Part shown: one piece after another, positions 25,130-34,298 of the stretch
Numbering within the stretch: the stretch's first letter is position 1
Layout: every line of letters begins with the position of its first letter
Assembly: GCA_028824685.1 (NCBI GenBank)
Contig: JAPPCZ010000062.1
Span: forward strand, 1 to 43,256
Direction: 5' to 3'
Length of the DNA: 43,256 nt
Origin: Candidatus Poribacteria bacterium
Lineage (GTDB): Bacteria; Poribacteria; WGA-4E; WGA-3G
The notes under the pieces: model-generated
Databases searched by the model: none
Told to the model about the DNA's origin: nothing
What the model saw: the letters and a program-made list of their open reading frames with translations, nothing else
Position numbers and translations under genes: made by a program

Positions 25130-25189
25130 CGAGGATAGGAAACTGCATCTATCAGGGTGTCTACGTATTTTGGGATTCTACTATAAATA
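25130..25189. repeat. 60-bp direct repeat, copy 2
   Basis: Partner of 24721-24780. The two copies enclose the repeat cluster, and the flanking TCGGTAGGCGAGGTT motif recurs inverted near 25096-25117. Confidence 0.9.
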
Positions 25190-25214
25190 TAGGCATATCA
25201 GCCAATTAACTAAA

Positions 25215-25242
25215 ATAGGGCAGAGAGTGCTCTCTGCCCTAT
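25215..25242 (-). terminator. Hairpin terminator of the LamG pair
   Basis: A perfect 12-bp stem, ATAGGGCAGAGA against TCTCTGCCCTAT, with a GTGC loop lies 14 nt past the stop of the 25256-26032 gene. The downstream tract on the - strand (TTTAGTTAATT) is only moderately T-rich, so intrinsic termination may be partial. Confidence 0.65.
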
Positions 25243-25255
25243 CAAACCTAACCTA

Positions 25256-26032
25256 TCAACGGCGTTCCGTTTTGATAACGCCCCAAGTTGTAGCCAATTT
25301 CTCCGCAGGTTCTACCGGTGCAAATTCACCGTCTTTAATAGTGTTAATCTCTGCTTCCGTAAGGATTCTATCAAAGAGATGTACTTCGTCAATGACACCA
25401 GTATAAAATTCTTCACCAGGATGTCGGGCCCCAACCATAATGGAACCGTCGATCTCAATAGTTCCAGGCGGTTTTGCACCACCTCCAGCTTTTTTACCAT
25501 CATAATAAATGGTTACTGCTGAATCTATGTCATGCGTTACACTAATATGCACCCAGTCATCGGGTTGAGCACTATTGGAAACACCTTTTTGTGCCCAGTT
25601 AGGGGCTTTAGACCAGAAATACGTTTTTTGATCGCCATTTTTAAAGATACAAGCCCATACAAGCGAACCAGCGGAAACCATGTAATTCCAGTCACGAATT
25701 TGTGCTTTCCCACGTTTGGTCCAAAAAGCGAGTGAGAACTGTTCTCTTAGCTGCAAAGTATCATTGATAGGTACCATGACATATTGTCCTTTTTCACCAT
25801 CAAACTCAAGTGCCTTACCGCCAAATTGCCCATCAACCCATGTGGGACTTTTCATTAGTTCGCCATCATGCCCATGGGCAGAACTATCTTTAGCAGTGCC
25901 ACCCTTTCCTTCATCAAAGGAAAGGTATAACACAAGGGACTTATCGTCCAAGCCTGCATACGATGGTGAGACAATGATAAACAGCATCAATATTGCAGCG
26001 AGTCCTGTTGTAAATCGTAGTAATTTCAACAC
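25256..26032 (-). CDS. Exported LamG/concanavalin-like protein (copy 1)
   Basis: 258 residues. The signal peptide (1-26, ending SPSYA) is followed by a single LamG-like jelly roll: LVLYLSFDEGKGGTAKDSS opens it, VDGQFGGKALEFDG and WVHISVTHD mark the middle, and TGVIDEVHLFDRILTEAEI closes it. Such domains bind carbohydrates or act as surface adhesion modules. No catalytic domain is attached, and the C-terminus ends in a short basic tail. It is about 80 percent identical by eye to the product of the gene upstream (26090-26869), including the spacing region with ATCCTCCTTAACA, so the pair is a tandem duplication. A hairpin terminator follows. Confidence 0.85.
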   Translation of the reverse strand: MLKLLRFTTGLAAILMLFIIVSPSYAGLDDKSLVLYLSFDEGKGGTAKDSSAHGHDGELMKSPTWVDGQFGGKALEFDGEKGQYVMVPINDTLQLREQFSLAFWTKRGKAQIRDWNYMVSAGSLVWACIFKNGDQKTYFWSKAPNWAQKGVSNSAQPDDWVHISVTHDIDSAVTIYYDGKKAGGGAKPPGTIEIDGSIMVGARHPGEEFYTGVIDEVHLFDRILTEAEINTIKDGEFAPVEPAEKLATTWGVIKTERR

Positions 26033-26089
26033 TACTGTATCCTCCTTAACAGGTTCTTATTATCGTTTCTTAATGGTAAATTCCAAAAT

Positions 26090-26869
26090 CTATTGACGAC
26101 GTTCTGTTTTTATGACACCCCATGTTGTAGCAAGTTTCTCAGCGGGTTCTACTGGTGTCAATGCGCCATCTTTAATTGTGCTAATTTCATCTTCGGAAAT
26201 GCTTCGGTTGAAGAGAAACACTTCGTCAATGATACCAGTAAAAAATTCTGACCCGGGATGCCTTGCACCAACCATAATTGAACCGTCAATCTCAATAGTT
26301 CCAGGCGGTTTTGGTCCGCCTCCTGCTTTTACACCATCATAATAGATGGTTACCTCTGATTCTGTGTCATGTGTTATGGTAAGATGCACCCAGTCTTCGG
26401 GTTGAGCACTATCGGAAACACCTTTTTGTGCCCAGCCTGGGGCTTTAGACCAGAAATATGTTTTTTGATCGCCATTTCTAAAGATACAAGCCCATACCAG
26501 TGAACCAGCGGCAACCATATAATTCCAGTCACGAATTTGTGAGTCCCCGCGCTTTACCCAAAAAGCGAGTGAGAACTGTTCCCTTAGCTGCAAGGTATCG
26601 TTAATAGGAACCATAACATATTGCCCTTTTGTACCATCAAACTCAAGTGCCTTACCGCCAAATTGTCCGTCAACCCATGCAGGTTCTTTAAAAAGTTCAC
26701 CATCATGTCCATAAGTAGAATTATCTTTAGCAGTGCTACCCCCGCCTTCATCAAAGGATAGGTATAACACGAGCGATTTATCGTCCAAACCTGCATGCGA
26801 TGGCGAGACGATGATAAACAGCATTAATATTGCTGCGAGTCCTGTTGTAAATTGTAGAAATTTGCGCAC
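26090..26869 (-). CDS. Exported LamG/concanavalin-like protein (copy 2)
   Basis: 259 residues with the same architecture as its neighbour: signal peptide ending SPSHA, then one LamG-like domain with the FDEG, GKALEFDG and IDEVFLFNRSISEDEI landmarks. GGAGG lies shortly before the ATG, in a spacer that is also duplicated in front of copy 1. Differences cluster in the loop after the first strand (KGGTAKDSS against GGSTAKDNS) and in the last helix. It is the first gene of the leftward pair, and I saw no clear promoter in the 76 nt up to the radical SAM stop. The ligand is unknown; a surface carbohydrate-binding role is likely from the family. Confidence 0.85.
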   Translation of the reverse strand: MRKFLQFTTGLAAILMLFIIVSPSHAGLDDKSLVLYLSFDEGGGSTAKDNSTYGHDGELFKEPAWVDGQFGGKALEFDGTKGQYVMVPINDTLQLREQFSLAFWVKRGDSQIRDWNYMVAAGSLVWACIFRNGDQKTYFWSKAPGWAQKGVSDSAQPEDWVHLTITHDTESEVTIYYDGVKAGGGPKPPGTIEIDGSIMVGARHPGSEFFTGIIDEVFLFNRSISEDEISTIKDGALTPVEPAEKLATTWGVIKTERRQ

Positions 26870-26945
26870 AACTGTATCCTCCTTAACATTTTTGATTCTT
26901 TACTAATGGATGTTTCTCAAAATCTACTTAAACACAGCAAATTGT

Positions 26946-28688
26946 TTAGCAAGCACCACATTTCTTACAAACTGTGGTGTCACATTCGCTGGTCATAAAA
27001 CCTTTTTCGTGCTTATTGAATTCAAGTTGCAAAAATTGAGGTTTAACGTTAAGGTCAAGGTGGTCCCAGGGGTTAACTTCGTTAAATTCACGTTGACGCA
27101 GTGCGTAAAAATCAGGAGCTAATTCGTGTTTTCGGAAAGCGTTGTTCCACGATGTCCCTTGGGAAAGTTCCAATATAACTTTACCAAGTCGACGATCACC
27201 GCGTGCAAAAACAGCTTCTTGATGTGCCATCCGCGCACTTGCAGACGATACTTTTATACTGCCAAGACTGTTAATCTCTCGCTTCAGATAGTCAAGTTTT
27301 TTGGCAATAGTTTTTGGTGGTTCCATTGCCACCCATTGAAACGGAGTATGTGGTTTTGGCACCATTGGTGAAATCGTAAAACTGATCCGTCCTATTTTTC
27401 CTGTCCGTTTAGCATGTGGCAGCAGAATTGTGCGCATCTCTTTTGCCATTTCTGCAATCGCTGTCACATCCGCAGGCGTTTCCTGAGGGACACCAATAAG
27501 AAAGTATAGGCGGAGGTTAAGAATATCACGTTTCAATGCCTCTTCAAAAACATAGTAGAGTCGTTCGCGGGGAATTGCTTTATTTACAACCTTTTGAAGT
27601 TCCTCGGTTGCCACTTCGGGAGCGATTGTGATTGTACCTTGATCACTGTCAGCAAGCGCGTCAAGAAGTGGAGCCTCAACAGTTTCAGCGCGTAGTGATG
27701 CACACGAGATACGGAAGCCTCTATCAACTAAACCTGTAGCGATCTCATTAATCTGCGGATGGTCGGAGATGGATGCCCCTACTAATCCTATCCTATCTGT
27801 AATACCTCTTGCTTTTTCTGCCAGTGCAAGTGTATTTTCCACGGATCGGTGTCTCGGCCATCGCCTTGCATAATCTGCCACACAGAAGCGACACTGTCTA
27901 CCACATCCACGTACAATTTCAATTAAATGTGCATTTGAAAACTCAGTGTTGGGAGTATGAATTTGTGTACAGGTTTCTACACTGTTTAGGTCAGGGACAG
28001 CTGCGGAACGAATTTTCTCAGGTGCCCCTTGCTTCGGGTTAACCTGTTGAACCTTTCCATCGGCGTGGTATGTGACATCGTAAAAACTTGGCACATACAG
28101 TCCCGGTTCTGCCCCAAGTGATTTTAATAGATCTGCTTTGGGAGCGTTTGACGTCTTCCATTCGTGGAATTTATCCATCAGTTGATGGATAATCAATTCT
28201 GCCTCACCTACTACAAAGACATCAATGAAATCAGCCAACGGTTCTGGATTATAAGAGATGTTAATTCCACCCGCAACAACAAGCGGATCCCATTCTGAGC
28301 GTTCTTCAGCCAGGGGCGGTATGTTGCCTAATTCTAAAGTACGTGGGATATTAACATAGTCAGATTCAAATGAGACAGAAAATCCGACGATATCAAAAGC
28401 GTGAAGTGCTGTTTGCGTCTCTAACGAGAAGAGAGGTATCTTCTTCTTTATGAGTTCGCGGACATATTGAGGTTCTGGTATAAAGACGCGTTCACATGCA
28501 GTATCCGGACGACTGTTTAGCGTAGCATGGATAACCTGTACGCCCAAACTGGACATACCAAGTTGATACGTACTTGGATAAACCAAGGCAAATCTATTTG
28601 GTTTCCTGAACCGAGTATGTTTGTTTTGACTCGGCAACGCGTACTTTTCGGTTTTTAGTAGCTGCTGCGTATGCTCGCGTAAATTCAA
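26946..28688 (-). CDS. Radical SAM protein with N-terminal B12-binding-like region (TIGR03960-like)
   Basis: 580 residues. The N-terminal part (about 30-200) resembles the cobalamin-binding-like region of this family (YPSTYQLGMSSLGVQ, SLETQTALHAFDIVGFSVSF). The radical SAM motif CxxxCxxC is C262-C266-C269 in RGCGRQCRFC, followed by an Elp3-like fold. The last 12 residues contain four cysteines (CDTTVCKKCGAC), possibly a second cluster. The family's reaction is not established as far as I know. The start is TTG 28688: AGAGG lies 7 nt upstream and there is no competing ATG. It lies 54 nt after ftsZ, perhaps with its own promoter at 28734-28762. A DUF2344 partner gene, often adjacent, is not seen. 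Confidence 0.85.
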   Translation of the reverse strand: MNLREHTQQLLKTEKYALPSQNKHTRFRKPNRFALVYPSTYQLGMSSLGVQVIHATLNSRPDTACERVFIPEPQYVRELIKKKIPLFSLETQTALHAFDIVGFSVSFESDYVNIPRTLELGNIPPLAEERSEWDPLVVAGGINISYNPEPLADFIDVFVVGEAELIIHQLMDKFHEWKTSNAPKADLLKSLGAEPGLYVPSFYDVTYHADGKVQQVNPKQGAPEKIRSAAVPDLNSVETCTQIHTPNTEFSNAHLIEIVRGCGRQCRFCVADYARRWPRHRSVENTLALAEKARGITDRIGLVGASISDHPQINEIATGLVDRGFRISCASLRAETVEAPLLDALADSDQGTITIAPEVATEELQKVVNKAIPRERLYYVFEEALKRDILNLRLYFLIGVPQETPADVTAIAEMAKEMRTILLPHAKRTGKIGRISFTISPMVPKPHTPFQWVAMEPPKTIAKKLDYLKREINSLGSIKVSSASARMAHQEAVFARGDRRLGKVILELSQGTSWNNAFRKHELAPDFYALRQREFNEVNPWDHLDLNVKPQFLQLEFNKHEKGFMTSECDTTVCKKCGAC

Positions 28689-28733
28689 TTCAATTCCTCT
28701 TGCGTATAAGCATATATAGAATCAGATAAGGAT

Positions 28734-28762
28734 ATTATAGAATTAATTTCTACGTTTGTCCC
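28734..28762 (-). promoter_or_regulatory. Candidate promoter for the radical SAM gene
   Basis: On the - strand: GGGACA (28762-28757), 17 bases, TATAAT (28739-28734). The -10 is perfect and the -35 matches four of six. The -35 lies inside the 3' end of ftsZ. Confidence 0.45.
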
Positions 28763-30074
28763 TTTTCTGTTGAACCCGGAGAAATGCGGGAATGTCCCAC
28801 TGTTTTTCACGGTCTTGATTTTGTTCATCATTGGTTTCGTCATCATTATTTTCAGGTTTTTCCTGTCCTACAGGTTGAGGCGAGGTATTTTGTCTATTCG
28901 CGGGAACTTGAGTAGCGGAACCAGCTGTTCCCTCGTTCCCTCTTCCTTGTGACTGCCTGTTCCAAGCTGGACGCTGCGTAGTCTGTTGAGGCCGCCCTGC
29001 AGTGCCTGCCTCAGTATTTCGGACGCGACTACCTTGCAACATCGGATTAGGTTGTGTACCTTGTGGGTGGAATCTGCCACCTTGGTTTGGCACATAATCT
29101 GCATCTGTCGGCGGATCAAAGCCTGTAGCAATTACAGTGACCAACACCTCATCGCTAAGTTCCAATTCCTCCTTGTAAACTAAACCAAATATCGGTTGTG
29201 CATCTTCACATACATCTGTGATGACTTTCATGGTTTCACCCAATTCGTGCATCGTAAAATTTGGGGGAGAGGTGATATTAACAATCATCCCAACAGCACC
29301 TGCTATGCTGGTTTCTTCGAGTAGAGGTGAGGAGATAGCTTCTGATGCTGCGACTTGAGCCCGATTATCTCCTACTGCGCTGCCCATTCCCATCAAGGCT
29401 GTTCCTGCATCTCGCATAACTGTTTCCACATCGGCAAAATCAACATTAATTTCACCTGTTTCGGTTATAATATCGGAGATACTCTGAACAGCATGTAACA
29501 GAATCTCATCACCCTTCTTAAATGCTTCAGGGATTGGTAGTTTTCTATCTATGGTGTCAATCAAACGTTGGTTAGGAACTACGATGACTGAATCCGCGCT
29601 GTCTCTGAGATCTTTCAACCCTATTTCAGCTTTTTCTGCGCGATGTTTTCCTTCAAAATCAAACGGTCGCGTGACTACCCCAACTGTTAAAGCCCCCTTT
29701 TCCTTCGCAAGACCTGCGATAATTGGTGCTGCGCCTGTGCCTGTGCCGCCACCCATTCCTGCAGCGACAAAAACCATGTTGGCAGAATCAACTATTTCTT
29801 GTAAACACTCACGGTCTTCCTGAGCCGCCTCTTTACCTACCTCGGGATTGGCTCCTGCCCCTAACCCATTAGTTATATTCATTCCAATCTGAATTGGTGT
29901 GGCACCATGGCATGCACTAAGTGCTTGCGCGTCGGTATTAACGGCATAAAACTCTATGCCGGTAAGCGCTGCTTCGATCATCCGTCTGACAGCGTTTCCG
30001 CCTGCTCCACCTACCCCGATAACCTTTATTTTCGCATTCGCTTTTTCAAATTCTTCTTGTTCAAAATCTATCAT
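28743..30074 (-). CDS. ftsZ: Cell division protein FtsZ
   Basis: 443 residues. Tubulin-like GTPase that polymerises into the cytokinetic ring. VGGAGGNAVRRM (21-32), the tubulin signature GGGTGTGAAP (108-117) and the T7 loop NVDFADV (210-216), whose Asp completes GTP hydrolysis, are all present. A Gln/Asn/Pro-rich disordered linker (about 335-425) leads to the C-terminal peptide DIPAFLR, the binding site for FtsA and other partners. ATG 30074 has AGGTGA 12 nt upstream. It lies 592 nt downstream of ftsA, unusually far, with its own leader and possibly a 15-codon ORF. Confidence 0.97.
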   Translation of the reverse strand: MIDFEQEEFEKANAKIKVIGVGGAGGNAVRRMIEAALTGIEFYAVNTDAQALSACHGATPIQIGMNITNGLGAGANPEVGKEAAQEDRECLQEIVDSANMVFVAAGMGGGTGTGAAPIIAGLAKEKGALTVGVVTRPFDFEGKHRAEKAEIGLKDLRDSADSVIVVPNQRLIDTIDRKLPIPEAFKKGDEILLHAVQSISDIITETGEINVDFADVETVMRDAGTALMGMGSAVGDNRAQVAASEAISSPLLEETSIAGAVGMIVNITSPPNFTMHELGETMKVITDVCEDAQPIFGLVYKEELELSDEVLVTVIATGFDPPTDADYVPNQGGRFHPQGTQPNPMLQGSRVRNTEAGTAGRPQQTTQRPAWNRQSQGRGNEGTAGSATQVPANRQNTSPQPVGQEKPENNDDETNDEQNQDREKQWDIPAFLRVQQKRDKRRN

Positions 30075-30666
30075 TTTTTATTTCAGTCACCTGTGGACAA
30101 CACATCCTTCGGTGCCTCCGCAGCATTATAATTTACGTTTCATTGTTGTGGAACGTTGTCTAACCAACGGCAACCTAATTCCTCCTTCTGTATAAGCACT
30201 TCATGCTGAAAACACTATTTCAGTGTGTAATTTACACTCATGTAGTTTATCAATATCTTTTGGCACAAACCTGGACTCCGCCAAACTCCCTTCAGTGTCA
30301 ATACGTCCGATAATGAATTCTACACACAGCGCGTCACTCAAGCAACCACACGCTAAGAGTGAGATTGCAACTTTCCTATCTCGTTGTTAAAATATTTTAA
30401 CTTACCTTCAATAAAACAAAGGTATATACTCCGTGCTTTATTCATCAATTAGTAATTATATTATTTTATTATACAAATAATTTAGAATTAAATCAATATA
30501 ATGAATGATAAAAAGGGTGTATATATTAAATTTTCTTTGAGTCTTGACTGGGTTCTCACGATTTAAATCTTGCTATCCAGGCCTTATATATTGCAAAACA
30601 CTCTGTTTCTTATCGCTATTATTCCGATATATAGAAAACAAATTATCGTAATGGACTTTTTACAAC
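30075..30666 (-). other. Long ftsA-ftsZ intergenic region with possible leader ORF
   Basis: 592 nt, very AT-rich in 30380-30540. No full-size gene. On the - strand, GGAGG (CCTCC at 30181-30185) stands 7 nt before TTG 30173, opening a 15-codon frame (MPLVRQRSTTMKRKL) that stops at 30126, 51 nt before ftsZ. It could be a leader peptide or chance. A weaker signal is a promoter-like TCCACA/TATAAT at 30152-30125. The two readings conflict, because the -10 lies within the small ORF's end. Confidence 0.45.
30125..30152 (-). promoter_or_regulatory. Candidate ftsZ promoter
   Basis: On the - strand: TCCACA (30152-30147), a 16-base spacer and a perfect TATAAT (30130-30125), giving a start about 45 nt before the ftsZ ATG. 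The -35 is four of six, so this is tentative. Confidence 0.35.
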
Positions 30667-31902
30667 CTAATAGCCGAACCATTCCTTTATACGACGGAAA
30701 AATCCACCAATTGGACTTGAACCTCGTCTCAATGCTTGTACCTGTTTTTCTTCACGCCGCAAAGATTCTCCGTACATTGCTAATCCAAGGCTCGTGGCAT
30801 ACATTGGATAATTTATCCTGTCTGTCAATCCTTTTAGTTCTATAGGATATCCTATTTGTACACGGAGTTGCAAAATTTGCTCAGCGAGTTCTGCTAAACC
30901 ATCCATGAGTGCTGTTCCTCCCGTTAACACAAGTCCACCGGGAAGTTGCATATCTCCGAGTTCGTTAGCTATTCCTTCAAGAATCTGTACCATTCGATAT
31001 TCAATGATTTGTGCTAATTCAAGACGGCTGATAAACTTAGGCGGTGCTGAACCTGTTGTAATCGGGATAGGGTTAGTATCATCTTCTTGTACCCACTCTG
31101 TCCATGCGCATCCTCGGTGAAGTTTCAGTTCTTCCGCCATAGGTAACGTTACTTTCAAATACTGGGCGATGTCGTTTGTTACATGTTGTCCACCTACAGG
31201 AAATACAATTACATGTTCAATAGCATCTTCTTTGTAGACAATGATTTCTGTGGTTTGGTCTCCGATATCTACAAGTGCGATTCCGACTTCACGTTCGTCT
31301 CTTTGGAGAACAGATTTTGCTGATGCGACTGGGGCGACAGCAAGTGTTTCCACACTTGGAATTTCTGCACTTTCAACGCTGTTTAACAGACTTTGAATTC
31401 CACTTGTGTTTCCAGTAATTATATATGCATTTGCTTCTAAACGCGACCCTGACATTCCAATCGGTTCCTTGGTCCGCATGTCCATGTCAATAACAAAGTT
31501 TTGTTCAATCACGTGCAGAATGTCATGCCCTTCAGGGATAGCAGCAATTGTTCTTGCCGACTGCACTGCCCGATCTACATCATCCTTTGTGATTTGTGCA
31601 GCATTTTTTACAGTTACCACGCCGCGTGACGTTTGTCCAACAACATGCTCACCTGAAACGTTTAAACATACCGACTCTATGTTTACACCTGCCATGAGTT
31701 CTGCTTCGGAAATTGCCTCACGAATTGCTTCTGCTGTGAGATTGATGTCAACGACAACACCTCTTCGTAAACCCTTTGATTCAGCACTGCCGACCCCAAT
31801 AATCTCCATCTGGCCATCCAAACTCGGTAAAGTGTGGCATGCTACAACCGAGATCTTACTTGAGCCAATATCTAATCCAGTAATAATGGTTCCTTTTGCC
31901 AT
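30667..31902 (-). CDS. ftsA: Cell division protein FtsA
   Basis: 411 residues, actin-fold ATPase that tethers FtsZ to the membrane. The phosphate-1 loop LDIGSSKISVV (10-20), SHS2-type 1C domain region (about 80-160), ALVDIGDQTTEI (second phosphate loop) and LTGGTALMDGL (adenosine motif) are visible. The last 15 residues (GGFFRRIKEWFGY) form the amphipathic membrane-targeting helix. ATG 31902 immediately follows the ftsQ stop. Usual length is about 410-420. Confidence 0.95.
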   Translation of the reverse strand: MAKGTIITGLDIGSSKISVVACHTLPSLDGQMEIIGVGSAESKGLRRGVVVDINLTAEAIREAISEAELMAGVNIESVCLNVSGEHVVGQTSRGVVTVKNAAQITKDDVDRAVQSARTIAAIPEGHDILHVIEQNFVIDMDMRTKEPIGMSGSRLEANAYIITGNTSGIQSLLNSVESAEIPSVETLAVAPVASAKSVLQRDEREVGIALVDIGDQTTEIIVYKEDAIEHVIVFPVGGQHVTNDIAQYLKVTLPMAEELKLHRGCAWTEWVQEDDTNPIPITTGSAPPKFISRLELAQIIEYRMVQILEGIANELGDMQLPGGLVLTGGTALMDGLAELAEQILQLRVQIGYPIELKGLTDRINYPMYATSLGLAMYGESLRREEKQVQALRRGSSPIGGFFRRIKEWFGY

Positions 31903-32865
31903 CTATCTGCCTTCACCCCCTAAATAAAGTGTATCTTCATATCGTGCATCCAAATACGTAAAATTTTCTGGCAAGAGGAAATCCTTTTTGCCTACACGTG
32001 TTTTTGTCAATGTCTTTACCTTTTCCATTTGTCTTTCTTTCTGAAGGATAAAGAGTCCTCGTTGTTGGACAAACAACCCAACATGGTGAAGTCCGGTTTC
32101 AATCAAATCTGCGGCAATCCACACTGACATCGGCAAACTTTCTACGTTAATTTTAATTTTCTGCGGAACTCGCGCATCAATGGTTTTGAGGTATTTTGCC
32201 AGTTCAGGTTCTTTTGATTTCGCTAACTTCAGAATGTGAAGCCCAAGTTGAGTTGTGTCAGTTTTAATCTGTTTGCCAACTTCAGGTTCCTGTATCCCTT
32301 CGTCCAGAACGATTGTCATGTGGTTATATTTTTCTGGTGTAATAGATTCTAACACATAACCTGCACCATCTATCAAAAAAAGTTCATCCGTGCTTTTCCT
32401 TCCTGTTGTTTTTTGAGATTCTTTTTTTAATTTCGATTCTTTCAAAAAGAGATGTTTTACCCGTGCAAACGGTACACGCTCAGTAATTTCAATCGTCAAT
32501 TGCCGTTTTACAAAACTTCTTGAAACGTAAGCACCCTTAATATAACTCAGATTTTCCTTTAGATATGCAACAGTTTGTGCTTCGGAATCTGTGACGATAT
32601 TATCAAGGTTTTCACCTAACACATTGTAAATTTCCCCTTCCGTATAATGTGAATTACCGAAAAGCGCCACGGACACTTGTACGTGTTCAAAATCGAAAAA
32701 ACTGAGAAGTATTTTCCCTAAAAACAATAAAGTTACGATGAAAGTTCCCAATATGAACATCCGTCGAGCGCGGTATTTTGGCACACGACTCCGTATCGGT
32801 TTAAAAATTCGGTGGGATGGACCATCTTTTCTCCGTCTACGTTTTCTTTGAAGTTTCATTAACAT
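31903..32865 (-). CDS. ftsQ: Cell division protein FtsQ/DivIB
   Basis: 320 residues. A highly basic cytoplasmic tail (about 1-35, many Arg/Lys) is followed by one membrane segment (36-56), a POTRA domain (about 60-135, with FGNSHYTEGEIYNVL and the ITERVPFARV ending) and a beta domain. It links the early and late divisome in the periplasm. It starts 1 nt past the murC stop (two ATGs, 32865 and 32859, are possible) and abuts ftsA, as in classical clusters. ddl is not next to it, unlike in E. coli. Confidence 0.92.
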   Translation of the reverse strand: MLMKLQRKRRRRKDGPSHRIFKPIRSRVPKYRARRMFILGTFIVTLLFLGKILLSFFDFEHVQVSVALFGNSHYTEGEIYNVLGENLDNIVTDSEAQTVAYLKENLSYIKGAYVSRSFVKRQLTIEITERVPFARVKHLFLKESKLKKESQKTTGRKSTDELFLIDGAGYVLESITPEKYNHMTIVLDEGIQEPEVGKQIKTDTTQLGLHILKLAKSKEPELAKYLKTIDARVPQKIKINVESLPMSVWIAADLIETGLHHVGLFVQQRGLFILQKERQMEKVKTLTKTRVGKKDFLLPENFTYLDARYEDTLYLGGEGR

Positions 32866-32866
32866 T

Positions 32867-34237
32867 TTAGCGTATTTTCGATGCGCGTTTGCTTAAAAAT
32901 TTGTGTCCTACATTCACTACATCGCCTGCCCCGAGCGTAATGACTAAATCATTGGGTCGCGTAATTTGCATTAGACGTTCAACTGCCTCATCCATATCAG
33001 ATTCATAAATTACATGTGTATGTCCGTGTGCTTCTATTGCACGCGCTAAGTTTTCCCCTGTTACATTTTCTATCGGTTCTTCGCCTGCCCCGTAGATTGA
33101 CGTAACAATCAGGACATCTGCTTGATAAAATGATCTGCTAAACTCATCCGCGAGATCTCGTACGCGCGCGTATCGATGTGGTTGAAAAACAGCGACAATT
33201 CGTCGGTTGTAACCTTCCCTTGCACCTCGGAGTGCTGCCATAAGTTTTGCGGGATTATGTGCATAGTCGTCAACAACGACTATATTATCTACAGTTCCTA
33301 ACACTTCAAATCGACGATGCACACCTTGAAAAGATTCAAGCGCGCCCTGAATTTTTTCAAAAGGAATCTCTAATTCAAGTCCTACTGCAATTGCAGCTAA
33401 TGAGTTCGCAATATTATGCCGTCCGGGCATTTTAAGATGTACATTACCGTAAACTTCATCGTTCATACGAACTTGATAATGTGAAGTCGGTCCGTCAATC
33501 TTAATTTCTTCAGCAATCAGGTCTGCCCTCGTTTCAAGACCGTATGTTATAAATTTTTTTTCTACTTGTGGAATGAGTTTTTGGATGTTTTCTTGGTCGA
33601 GACACAACACGGCTGAACCATAAAACGGAACTTTGTTGATAAATGTTAGAAAGGTTTTACCGATTTCTTCTACGTTGTTGTAATAGTCAAGGTGATCCGC
33701 ATCCACAGATGTGACAACAGCGATAGTAGGATAGAACATTTCAATTGAACCGTACGCTTCATCTGCTTCAATCACCATCACATCGCCGTGTCCACTCCGT
33801 GCGTTACTTCCATTGACTAATTTGCCACCAACAACGACCGTTGGGTCGAGTGTGGCTAATACAGCCGCTGTCATTGCAGTTGTTGTTGTTTTTCCATGAG
33901 TGCCACTGACAGCAACACTATACCGCATTCGTGTTATCTCATTCAACATTTCAGCTCCACGAATAATCGGTATTTTGGCAAGCATTGCAGCTTGTAATTC
34001 TGGGTTGTCCTCCGGAATAGCTGGGGACATGACCACTACGTCTGCTCCATTAACTTGGGAGGATGCATGACCATACCAGATTTTGGCACCGCATGCCTTA
34101 AGATGTTCCGTAGCCGTTGATTTTACAATGTCCGAACCCGTGACATCAAAATCAAGATCAAGAAGAACTTCAGCGATTCCACTCAACCCAGCTCCACCGA
34201 TACCTATTATATGAATGTGTTGTGTCTTTCCAAACAA
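32867..34237 (-). CDS. murC: UDP-N-acetylmuramate-L-alanine ligase MurC
   Basis: 456 residues from TTG 34237. It adds the first amino acid to UDP-MurNAc in the cytoplasm. The N-terminal nucleotide-binding GIGGAGLSGIA (12-22), the ATP loop SGTHGKTTTT (111-120), EADEAYGS and the C-terminal DDYAHNP block are all intact. TTG is preferred because TGGAG lies 7 nt upstream, the length matches the family, and overlap with murG vanishes. The longer ATG frame at 34348 would add 37 unusual residues and overlap murG by 50 nt. Stop and ftsQ start are 1 nt apart. Confidence 0.94.
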   Translation of the reverse strand: MFGKTQHIHIIGIGGAGLSGIAEVLLDLDFDVTGSDIVKSTATEHLKACGAKIWYGHASSQVNGADVVVMSPAIPEDNPELQAAMLAKIPIIRGAEMLNEITRMRYSVAVSGTHGKTTTTAMTAAVLATLDPTVVVGGKLVNGSNARSGHGDVMVIEADEAYGSIEMFYPTIAVVTSVDADHLDYYNNVEEIGKTFLTFINKVPFYGSAVLCLDQENIQKLIPQVEKKFITYGLETRADLIAEEIKIDGPTSHYQVRMNDEVYGNVHLKMPGRHNIANSLAAIAVGLELEIPFEKIQGALESFQGVHRRFEVLGTVDNIVVVDDYAHNPAKLMAALRGAREGYNRRIVAVFQPHRYARVRDLADEFSRSFYQADVLIVTSIYGAGEEPIENVTGENLARAIEAHGHTHVIYESDMDEAVERLMQITRPNDLVITLGAGDVVNVGHKFLSKRASKIR

Positions 34238-34298
34238 TGCTAATCTCCAGTACAATACTAAAATTGAATTAGCAATACTTTTTATTTTTTTTATATTT

